Origin: Sphingobacteriales bacterium
GTDB taxonomy: Bacteria; Bacteroidota; Bacteroidia; Sphingobacteriales; Sphingobacteriaceae
Reading direction: 5' to 3'
NCBI GenBank assembly: GCA_020058405.1
Contig: JAGVEE010000109.1
Location: forward strand, 1-5,076
DNA length: 5,076 nt
Of this stretch, positions 1-5,076 are shown one piece after another (within the stretch, counting starts at the first letter, position 1; every line of letters starts with the position of its first letter). The position numbers and the translations under genes were made by a program. The notes beneath the pieces are model-generated. The model had not been told where the DNA came from. It worked only from the letters and a program-made list of their open reading frames with translations, and did not search any database.

Positions 1-872
1 CCTTTTAGAACATTTAATAATTGCGGGAGCTCATCTAAACTACTGTTACGTAAAAATTTACCCACCTTAGTAACCCTTGGATCATTATTTATTTTAAAAA
101 AAGGTTTTGCATCTAATGCTCTTTGCTGTTCTATGTATTCTTCTTCATTAATATATCCTTCATCACTTATCAATTCAGTATGTAAATCTGCATTCGAGAG
201 ATTAATCGTGTTTGATTTTTCATGATACATATTTTGAATTTTTGATAATTCTTTATCAGCATTTATACGCATCGACCTAAATTTATAGAACTTAAAAACC
301 TTATAACCCGAGCTTGTTCTATTAGAATAATAGAATACCGGACCTTTAGATTCTATTCTTATTAGTATCATAATAAGTAGAAATACTGGCGCCAATATTG
401 TTAATAATATAAGTGAGCCTATAATATCTACTAATCGTTTATCAAATGGGATTTTGTATGCTTTTGGAATTATTAATGATTTTTCAGGTTGATTAATTAG
501 AGTATGCTTAATCTCTTTACTTAAGGTTTGCAATACCTTAAAGGGCGTATCGAAATAAATGCAGTCGTCAAAGCCCGCAATTCTAGATTCGTACTCAAAT
601 TTGTTGCTATTACTTCCAATCGCAATTACAGGAATTCCTTTATTGAAGCTCTTTAATTTCTTTACGTATTCTTCTGTAAATACATAATTTATGTTGAACG
701 TATCAATTATAATAGCCGAAAAATCTTGGTTATTTGAATAATTCATATATTCGATACCCGATAAATACGACTGAAGAGAATAAATAAGAATTCCATCTTT
801 ATGTAAATCATCTTGTATATTTTCATATGGATTTGTTCCAATGAATAAGAATTTTTCTGTAGGATTTTTCAT
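1..872 (-). CDS. Sugar transferase (polyprenyl-phosphate hexose-1-phosphate transferase) with N-terminal pseudo-receiver domain, 3' end cut by window edge
   Basis: This enzyme family moves a sugar-1-phosphate from a nucleotide sugar onto undecaprenyl phosphate at the inner membrane face, the first step of exopolysaccharide, capsule or O-antigen repeat synthesis. About 290 residues are visible; the C-terminus lies beyond base 1. Residues 1-125 form an alpha/beta domain resembling a receiver: Asp57 ends a beta strand (IIID) and an IPVIAIGS strand follows at 80-87, but the acidic pair is Gly12-Thr13 and the Lys before PF is Thr109. The catalytic domain starts at KRLVD (145-149). One hydrophobic re-entrant-type segment spans about 149-172 with Pro162 in its middle; then come KFRSM (197-201), NDPRVTKVG (263-271) and SLDELPQ (278-284) with the Asp280-Glu281 dyad. 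No four-helix N-terminal membrane domain is present. The ATG at 872 lies 2 nt after the receiver stop codon, implying co-transcription. Family call is secure; substrate is unknown. Confidence 0.9.
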   Translation of the reverse strand, partial: MKNPTEKFLFIGTNPYENIQDDLHKDGILIYSLQSYLSGIEYMNYSNNQDFSAIIIDTFNINYVFTEEYVKKLKSFNKGIPVIAIGSNSNKFEYESRIAGFDDCIYFDTPFKVLQTLSKEIKHTLINQPEKSLIIPKAYKIPFDKRLVDIIGSLILLTILAPVFLLIMILIRIESKGPVFYYSNRTSSGYKVFKFYKFRSMRINADKELSKIQNMYHEKSNTINLSNADLHTELISDEGYINEEEYIEQQRALDAKPFFKINNDPRVTKVGKFLRNSSLDELPQLLNVLK

Positions 873-874
873 AA

Positions 875-1255
875 TTAAGCGGATTGGCTTTTATCAATAA
901 ATTTTTGAATTACTAGTTCAAATTCAGAAGGATTAAAGGGTTTTAACATAAAGTATTCTGCTCCGGCCTTTAATGCTTCAATTCTCACATCGCTTTTATT
1001 TGCACCAGATAATACTAAAATTGGGATATGTTTTAGAAAATTGCTTCTTTTAATTTTGTCAATTAACTCCACACCATTCATGTCTGGTAGACCGATATCA
1101 ATTACCAATAAATCTGGTAATTTCTTATCAAATCTTAATTGGTTGTAAATAGAAGCAGCATCAGGATAAATACTTAAATCGTATTTACCAGATAATCTAA
1201 AGCTTAAAAATTGTTGAATCGTATCATTATCATCAACTAAGTATATTTTTTTCAT
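875..1255 (-). CDS. Single-domain response regulator (CheY/Spo0F-like receiver)
   Basis: A stand-alone phosphoacceptor receiver with no output domain, expected to be phosphorylated by a histidine kinase and to act through protein contacts in the cytoplasm. Counting from the ATG at 1255 (126 aa), the acidic pair is Asp8-Asp9 (VDDND), the phosphoacceptor is Asp53 in VIDIGLPDMNG, the switch Ser is Ser83 (VLSGA), and the KPF motif has Lys105 with Phe102 three residues earlier. All receiver landmarks are therefore intact. The frame stays open to a GTG at 1285 that would add 10 residues, but receivers normally begin a few residues before the first beta strand, so MKKIYLVDDND is the better start. 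No clear Shine-Dalgarno precedes it, only an A-rich stretch. It lies 2 nt upstream of the sugar transferase gene, whose N-terminus looks like a decayed copy of the same fold. The cognate kinase is not in the window. Confidence 0.93.
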   Translation of the reverse strand: MKKIYLVDDNDTIQQFLSFRLSGKYDLSIYPDAASIYNQLRFDKKLPDLLVIDIGLPDMNGVELIDKIKRSNFLKHIPILVLSGANKSDVRIEALKAGAEYFMLKPFNPSEFELVIQKFIDKSQSA

Positions 1256-1303
1256 GACTTTTTTATTCAAAAGTATTTCATTCACTTTCTAGTCGACCTG
1301 TTT

Positions 1304-1334
1304 TTAGATTTTTAGCACTATTTCTTAGATTTTT
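1304..1334. repeat. Pair of 10-bp direct repeats TTAGATTTTT, 21 bp apart
   Basis: TTAGATTTTT occurs at 1304-1313 and again at 1325-1334, a start-to-start distance of 21 bp, or two helical turns. The copies lie in the divergent intergenic region, closer to the receiver gene. This spacing suits two half-sites on one DNA face for a regulator of the receiver/transferase unit. The sites are low in complexity (T-rich), so chance is possible. Confidence 0.4.
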
Positions 1335-1380
1335 GGTAATTTTTCGAGGGAAATCGTATATAGTAGTTTATATTTTATGC

Positions 1381-1409
1381 TTGTTACATAAGGACTATTC
1401 GTATATTTA
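1381..1409 (+). promoter_or_regulatory. Candidate Bacteroidota-type promoter for the HDIG phosphodiesterase gene
   Basis: TTG at 1381-1383 is followed after 18 bp by TATATTTA at 1402-1409. The second box matches the Bacteroidota -7 consensus TAnnTTTG in all but the last base, and the spacing is near that expected for the -33 TTG box. Transcription would begin about 15-20 nt before the ATG at 1432. This is inferred from sequence alone; AT-rich DNA gives many such matches. Confidence 0.3.
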
Positions 1410-1423
1410 TTGATTCTCAATAA
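1407..1423. promoter_or_regulatory. Perfect 17-bp palindrome, possible operator
   Basis: TTATTGATTCTCAATAA has perfect 7-bp arms (1407-1413 and 1417-1423) around a 3-bp centre. It ends 8 bp before the ATG of the HDIG gene and overlaps the end of the candidate -7 box and the likely transcription start. This position would suit a dimeric repressor. A weak RNA hairpin over the translation start is an alternative. No regulator family is recognised. Confidence 0.4.
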
Positions 1424-1431
1424 CCTTATAA

Positions 1432-3486
1432 ATGAGCAAAAAAACACCTATTTCAACCACTCGCCAAGACATCATTAAGTACTTATTGATGTTTGCTTGT
1501 GTATGCGTAATTGTGGTTTCTTTACCTAAAGGCAGGAAGTTCAAGTATGAGTTTGACAAAGGTAAATCATGGATGCATGAGCAATTAGTTGCTCCATTTG
1601 ATTTCGCTATAGAAAAAGCATCGACAGAAATCGAACAAGAAAAACGTGAAATTACAAATCAATTAGCTCCATTTTATGAATTAAATACAGAGGTGGAGAA
1701 AAATAGTTTAGTCGTTTTCAGAAACGAGTTCTATAATTTATGGTTAGCAAAATATGGAAGTGTAGATAAATCAACTTATAAAAAGAATGTATTATTTGGC
1801 GAGAATTTACTGTTATCAATATATAATAAAGGAGTAATTTCTATAGTAAATGATAATTCTGAAAAGCAAGATTTAATTTATGTTGTAAGAAATAACGAGG
1901 CACGGTCAACCAGCATAAACACACTTTATAATTATAAGTTAGCCGTAAATCAGCTACATGCTTCCTTGCTCAATGCATCTACAGAAATAGACACCATGGT
2001 ATTATCGCCAGCATTACAGCAAGCACTTACCGAAAATATTATATATAATGAAGAGTTGAATGAAAAAATACTTAAAGAAAAATTAAGTAATATATCAGAA
2101 TACAGAGGGATGGTACGTTCCGGTGAGGTAATTGTAGACAGAGGGAGAATGGTGGATCAGCAAATTTACAATGTACTTGAGTCTTTAAAAAATGAATACG
2201 ACAGAAGGTTAGGAATATTAGGTAATAAATACATTGTAAGTTTAGGGCAGGGTATTTTAGTAGGACTCATTTTAATTTTATTGATGGTGTTTCTTTCCAT
2301 GTTCAGGAAAGATATTTATTCTGATATCCGTAAAATGTTTATCATTCTGTTAATTGTAACCTTTATGCTGGTAGTGCTTTCATGGGCATTACGCATGAAT
2401 TTGCCGAGTTTATATTTTATCCCATATTGCATTGTTCCTATAATTATTAGGGTGATTTTTGATACTCGTTTAGCACTGTACATACATTTATTAGTAGTGA
2501 TAGTAGCTGGTTTTTTTGTACCAAACGGATACGAATTTATTTTCTTACAAATAACTGCGGGTATGGTTGCCATCAACAGTATTAAAAATTTATTAAAGCG
2601 TTCACAATTTTTATTATCTGCATTATTAATATATGCTACTTATGTGGTTGGGTACATTGGTATTTCAATTATACATGAAGGTTCGTTTTTAAATATAGAT
2701 TGGTCGCATTTAGTTTGGTTTTTAGTAAGTGTAATTTTATCCTTAATTGCATATCCATTAATATATGCCTTCGAAAAATTATTTGGAATTACCACAGAAG
2801 TTACCTTAATGGAATTCACAAACATCAACAATCCATTATTGCGGGAACTTTCTTACAAAGCACCAGGAACATTCCAACATTCATTACAAGTAGCAAATTT
2901 AGCCGAAGCAGCTATTTTTGAAATAGGCGGAAATGCATTACTGGTAAGGGCAGGAGCCTTGTACCATGATATTGGTAAGATGGAAACCCCACAATTCTTT
3001 ATCGAAAACCAACAACAAGGAACAAACCCACATGATGAGTTGCCTTACGAAGAAAGTGCAAAAATAATTATTAGGCATGTGTATGCAGGAATAGAAACAG
3101 CAACCAGAAATCAATTACCTAAAGATATTATTGATTTTATTCGTACACACCATGGTAATACTCGCGTCGATTATTTTTATCAATCATTTTTGAAAAATTA
3201 TCCTGAAGCTTCTATCAATGAAAATATTTTTAGGTATCCAGGCCCTATACCGTTCTCTAAAGAACAAGCAGTGTTAATGTTAGCCGACAGTGTAGAAGCA
3301 GCATCTAGAAGCTTAAAACAACACGATGCTAAAACTATTTCGGAAATTGTTGAAAAAGTAATCGACTATAAAATCAATCAAAAACAATTAATAAATTCTG
3401 ATATTTCTATAAAAGAAGTACATCGAATAAAGCAGCTCTTTAAAGAAATGCTGATGAGCATTTACCATGTAAGGATAGAATACTAA
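1432..3486 (+). CDS. pgpH: 7TM-HD family HDIG phosphohydrolase, probable cyclic di-AMP phosphodiesterase (PgpH-type)
   Basis: PgpH-type proteins hydrolyse cyclic di-AMP through a cytoplasmic HD domain held at the inner membrane. The 684-residue protein shows the full family layout: a first membrane segment at about 18-31, an extracytoplasmic 7TMR-HDED-like region at about 32-267 containing RGMVRSGEVIVDRG (225-238), seven membrane segments between about 268 and 449, then the HD domain from about 455. The entry motif NPLLRELSYKAPGTFQHS (467-484) is typical. Metal ligands all appear present: His483, His512-Asp513 of HDIG, His549, His573-His574 and Asp619. An in-frame TAA lies directly before the ATG, fixing the start. 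It is transcribed divergently from the receiver gene and ends in a repeat-rich convergent region. No diadenylate cyclase is in the window, so cyclic di-AMP as substrate rests on family knowledge; cell-envelope or osmotic homeostasis is the usual role. Confidence 0.93.
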   Translation: MSKKTPISTTRQDIIKYLLMFACVCVIVVSLPKGRKFKYEFDKGKSWMHEQLVAPFDFAIEKASTEIEQEKREITNQLAPFYELNTEVEKNSLVVFRNEFYNLWLAKYGSVDKSTYKKNVLFGENLLLSIYNKGVISIVNDNSEKQDLIYVVRNNEARSTSINTLYNYKLAVNQLHASLLNASTEIDTMVLSPALQQALTENIIYNEELNEKILKEKLSNISEYRGMVRSGEVIVDRGRMVDQQIYNVLESLKNEYDRRLGILGNKYIVSLGQGILVGLILILLMVFLSMFRKDIYSDIRKMFIILLIVTFMLVVLSWALRMNLPSLYFIPYCIVPIIIRVIFDTRLALYIHLLVVIVAGFFVPNGYEFIFLQITAGMVAINSIKNLLKRSQFLLSALLIYATYVVGYIGISIIHEGSFLNIDWSHLVWFLVSVILSLIAYPLIYAFEKLFGITTEVTLMEFTNINNPLLRELSYKAPGTFQHSLQVANLAEAAIFEIGGNALLVRAGALYHDIGKMETPQFFIENQQQGTNPHDELPYEESAKIIIRHVYAGIETATRNQLPKDIIDFIRTHHGNTRVDYFYQSFLKNYPEASINENIFRYPGPIPFSKEQAVLMLADSVEAASRSLKQHDAKTISEIVEKVIDYKINQKQLINSDISIKEVHRIKQLFKEMLMSIYHVRIEY

Positions 3487-3488
3487 GG

Positions 3489-3519
3489 AATTATAAATTA
3501 TGAATTATGAATTATGAAT
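3489..3519 (+). repeat. Forward heptamer array (AATTATG, 4.4 copies)
   Basis: Starting 2 nt after the HDIG stop codon, the unit reads AATTATA once, then AATTATG three times, then AAT. The period is exactly 7 bp. The last 24 bases (3496-3519) are perfectly complementary to bases 3599-3622 of the inverted array downstream. Confidence 0.93.
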
Positions 3520-3534
3520 GAAAGCAGCCGTGTG

Positions 3535-3573
3535 CCTAATAACCTAATAAATATTAACCCAATAACTGATTAA
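3535..3573 (+). repeat. Degenerate 8-bp quasi-repeats (consensus CCNAATAA) in the core of the element
   Basis: CCTAATAA occurs twice in tandem (3535-3550), then ATATTAA, CCCAATAA (3558-3565) and CTGATTAA. The run gives five units of 8, 8, 7, 8 and 8 bp. Only the first two are identical, so this may be an eroded tandem array or a biased AT-rich stretch. It sits in the loop between the two inverted heptamer arrays. Confidence 0.5.
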
Positions 3574-3597
3574 GCAAGTCACCAACCTATTAGCGCC

Positions 3598-3636
3598 AAT
3601 TCATAATTCATAATTCATAATTCACAATTTACAATT
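3598..3636 (-). repeat. Inverted heptamer array overlapping the YihY stop codon
   Basis: On the minus strand the units read AATTGTA, AATTGTG, then AATTATG three times, then AATT, again with period 7. The array is the reverse complement of the one at 3489-3519. The YihY-family gene ends inside it: its last Leu codon TTG and its TAA stop lie in the first two units. The array therefore reaches into coding sequence by a few bases. Confidence 0.93.
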
Positions 3637-4594
3637 CCCTCAATCTGTTTCCCATTCGTTTCTTTACAGGATCTGGGAGGTTTTGCTTAAGTATTTTGAT
3701 GCTTGCATTCAACTCAAATCCTATTAACAAAATCATCGAATTTAAATACAGCCAAATCATTATTACAATTAAAGTACCAATGGAACCGTATATTTTATTA
3801 TAACTGTTAAAGTTATTTACATAAAATGCAAAACCAGAGGAACTGCCAATTGATAATAGAGTTGCGAGGCTTGAGCCTGCAGATATAAACTTGAATTTTT
3901 TTGCAGCAGCTGGCGCAAAATAATACAAAGTAGAAATGATACTTAAAAATAAAAGTAAAATTATTATCCAATTTAGAGCCACTAAAGAGTACCTGATAAA
4001 TGCTCCTTTAAACAGTTCGTATTGCTCTAAAATGCTTATAATGTAATTCCCTGCAACTATTAAACTTACTCCAATAATTAACATTATAGAAATTACAAAG
4101 GTTAATACAATTGCTGTTCTTCTTTTTTTCCAAACAGGACGCTTGTCTTGCATTAATGATGCTTTGTTGAAGTTTCTCATTAAAGCCATTATACCGTTTG
4201 AAGAAAAAAACAAGGCCGCAATAAATCCAAACGTTAACAAACCGCCGTTTTGGTTTTTAATAATATCGGTTAAGGTTGTTTGTACAGCTTCAAATGCGGT
4301 GGCTGGCAATACCTGTGCTAATATGTTTAGGAGTTGATCTTGAAAATTGTTTACAGGTACGTAGGGGATGAGAGTGAATAAAAAGATGGTGGCAGGGAAA
4401 ATGGCTAAGAAAAAAGAGAATGCTAATGAAGTTGATTTCGTATTTAAATGTTCCTTTTGTATTTCTTTAAAGAAAAAATCTAGCACGGTATAAATTGGCA
4501 AGCCTTCAAAACCTACCAAACTAGTATGTTTGCTACGTTCTACAATTCGTGCCACTAGTGGCAAATGCCATATCCATGTTTTAATTTTATTCAT
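3629..4594 (-). CDS. yihY: YihY/BrkB family inner-membrane protein
   Basis: A 321-residue integral membrane protein of the YihY/virulence factor BrkB family, whose molecular function is unsettled; the old name ribonuclease BN came from a misassignment, and a transport role has been proposed. Hydrophobic segments are visible at about 55-80, 119-140, 160-186, 204-228, 236-258 and 270-295, matching the six-helix family plan. The C-terminal family signature YGSIGTLIVIMIWLYLN (269-285) followed by LIGFELNA (290-297) is clear, as is the early STSLAFSFFLAIFPA region (54-68). About 50 N-terminal residues and a short Lys/Arg-rich C-terminal tail should be cytoplasmic. Its ATG overlaps the end of the upstream thioesterase gene by 8 nt (ATGAATAA), so translation is probably coupled. 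The stop codon lies inside a heptamer repeat array. Length is normal for the family. Confidence 0.93.
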   Translation of the reverse strand: MNKIKTWIWHLPLVARIVERSKHTSLVGFEGLPIYTVLDFFFKEIQKEHLNTKSTSLAFSFFLAIFPATIFLFTLIPYVPVNNFQDQLLNILAQVLPATAFEAVQTTLTDIIKNQNGGLLTFGFIAALFFSSNGIMALMRNFNKASLMQDKRPVWKKRRTAIVLTFVISIMLIIGVSLIVAGNYIISILEQYELFKGAFIRYSLVALNWIIILLLFLSIISTLYYFAPAAAKKFKFISAGSSLATLLSIGSSSGFAFYVNNFNSYNKIYGSIGTLIVIMIWLYLNSMILLIGFELNASIKILKQNLPDPVKKRMGNRLREL

Positions 4595-4994
4595 AAAAAA
4601 CTTTCAACTTTTCCATAAACTCCGCAGGGCCAACGGTGGGTCTTTTAGTTTCAATATTTACAAATACTAATGTTGTTTCACCCAAATTTATTAATTCGCC
4701 TTGCTCATTATATAGTTCGTAGTTAAATATAATTCTTGTTGAGGGTAATTGCTTCACCATTACTTTAATAGTGATCTCATCATCATAATACGCAGGTTTG
4801 ATGTATTTGCATTTTAATTCTAACACAGGCATCATAATGCCAGTGCTTTCCATCCACTTATACGTTAAGCCTAATTTACGCAACATTTCAACCCTCGCTA
4901 CTTCATAAAACTCAGCATAATTACCGTAGTAAACATATCCCATTTGGTCGGTTTCACCGTATCGTACTCTTATTTTCGTTTCGCTTGTGAACAT
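4587..4994 (-). CDS. Acyl-CoA thioesterase, 4HBT hot-dog fold (YbgC/FadM type)
   Basis: Hot-dog fold enzymes of this group hydrolyse acyl-CoA or related thioesters in the cytoplasm, usually as homotetramers. The 135-residue protein is of normal single-domain length. It opens with the family signature RYGETDQMGYVYYGNY (11-26), in which Asp16 matches the catalytic Asp of 4-hydroxybenzoyl-CoA thioesterases, followed by the long helix FYEVARVEMLRKLG (29-42). The remaining beta sheet includes KCKYIKPAYYDDEI (61-74), and LGETTLVFVN (104-113) is typical of the last strands. Start choice is firm: an in-frame TAA occurs four codons upstream of the ATG. The gene overlaps the downstream YihY-family gene by 8 nt. 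Its immediate leader consists of TTAGTCT-type heptamers rather than a Shine-Dalgarno site. The acyl substrate cannot be read from sequence, and no tol-pal genes are present to support a true YbgC role. Confidence 0.92.
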   Translation of the reverse strand: MFTSETKIRVRYGETDQMGYVYYGNYAEFYEVARVEMLRKLGLTYKWMESTGIMMPVLELKCKYIKPAYYDDEITIKVMVKQLPSTRIIFNYELYNEQGELINLGETTLVFVNIETKRPTVGPAEFMEKLKVFYE

Positions 4995-4996
4995 AT

Positions 4997-5028
4997 TTAG
5001 TCTTTAGTCTTTAGTAATTAGTCGTTAG
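4997..5028. repeat. TTAGTCT-type heptamer array in the thioesterase leader
   Basis: On the plus strand the units read TTAGTCT, TTAGTCT, TTAGTAA, TTAGTCG and TTAG, period 7 with TTAGT invariant in the complete units. The array begins 2 nt upstream of the thioesterase ATG, so on the coding strand the leader is built from AGACTAA-like units. Any change in copy number would alter the distance between promoter and start codon. Confidence 0.9.
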
Positions 5029-5040
5029 AAAGCACCAATA

Positions 5041-5076
5041 ATTCGTAATTCGTAATTCGTAATTCGTAATTCGTAA
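5041..5076. repeat. ATTCGTA heptamer array running off the right edge
   Basis: Five identical ATTCGTA units (5041-5075) plus one base reach the window end, so the true length is unknown. The unit differs by one base from the ATTCATA unit of the array at 3598-3636. It is preceded by GCACCAAT (5032-5039), close to the GCGCCAAT at 3593-3600 that precedes the other array. A promoter for the thioesterase gene would be expected near here; none is convincing. Confidence 0.93.

Larger units (their letters stand above)
3489..3636. other. Composite inverted-repeat element filling the convergent intergenic region
   Basis: Two heptamer arrays in opposite orientation flank a core of about 79 nt. The arms share a 24-bp perfect match, extendable to 31 bp with 2 mismatches in another register. 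Transcripts from either side could fold into a long AU-rich stem, so it may act as a bidirectional 3' end or RNA-stability element for the HDIG and YihY-family genes. It is not a classical intrinsic terminator, since the stem is AU-rich, the loop is long and no U-tract follows a GC stem. A MITE-like or expanded-repeat origin is also possible; no target-site duplication or transposase is seen. Confidence 0.6.

Noticed and set aside
1256..1285. Ten-residue N-terminal extension of the receiver protein from a GTG codon
   Set aside because: The frame is open, but the extension precedes the first beta strand and has no family match; the internal ATG at 1255 puts the phosphoacceptor at the usual position (Asp53).
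2316..2921. Small open frames on both strands inside the HDIG gene
   Set aside because: They lie wholly within a clearly coding membrane region, have no family features and look like mirror frames of hydrophobic codons.
3489..3636. Classical Rho-independent terminator
   Set aside because: The stem is nearly all A-U, the loop is about 79 nt and no GC-rich stem with a trailing U-run is present; kept only as a possible 3'-end structure.
3489..3636. Insertion sequence or MITE
   Set aside because: There is no transposase gene and no recognisable target-site duplication, and the arms are tandem heptamers rather than unique terminal repeats; not excluded but unsupported.
4143..4337. 64-codon plus-strand open frame inside the YihY-family gene
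   Set aside because: It is antisense to a well-supported gene and its product shows no recognisable domain.
3629..4594. Annotation as ribonuclease BN
   Set aside because: That name for the family came from a misassignment; the protein is a six-helix membrane protein with no visible nuclease motifs.
4997..5076. CRISPR-like repeat array
   Set aside because: Units are 7 bp and contiguous, with no spacers and no cas genes in the window.

Overview
The window is AT-rich, with short intergenic gaps, an Ile/Asn/Lys-rich proteome and no strong Shine-Dalgarno sites ahead of its genes. Its gene families are common in Bacteroidota, so a chromosomal segment of a Bacteroidota bacterium (Sphingobacteria/Flavobacteria-like) is the best guess. 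This is inferred from composition and families; there is no rRNA or other marker gene here. No phage, IS, CRISPR, tRNA or rRNA gene is visible.

Left part (1-1255, minus strand): a stand-alone CheY-type receiver protein is followed after 2 nt by a polyprenyl-phosphate sugar-1-phosphate transferase that runs off the left edge. The transferase carries an N-terminal domain that looks like a degenerate receiver. The pair reads as a two-gene unit in which a phosphorelay protein may control the first membrane step of exopolysaccharide or capsule synthesis.

Middle (1256-3486): a 176-bp divergent intergenic region holds two 10-bp direct repeats 21 bp apart, a candidate Bacteroidota-type promoter and a perfect 17-bp palindrome. 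It is followed on the plus strand by a full-length 7TM-HD (PgpH-type) HDIG phosphohydrolase, the likely cyclic di-AMP phosphodiesterase, with all expected metal ligands present.

Right part (3487-5076): between the convergent HDIG and YihY genes lies a composite repeat element. It has a forward array of AATTATG heptamers, a core with 8-bp quasi-repeats, and an inverted array of the same heptamer that runs into the YihY stop codon. On the minus strand a YbgC/FadM-type acyl-CoA thioesterase overlaps by 8 nt a YihY/BrkB-family membrane protein, so they form a translationally coupled pair. Upstream of the thioesterase are two more heptamer arrays (TTAGTCT type and ATTCGTA type), the first starting 2 nt before the start codon. 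Both repeat loci share period 7 and the boundary words GAAAGCA and GCRCCAAT, which suggests one family of intergenic elements.

The two observations most worth following are the receiver / pseudo-receiver-transferase pair and the heptamer-array elements.
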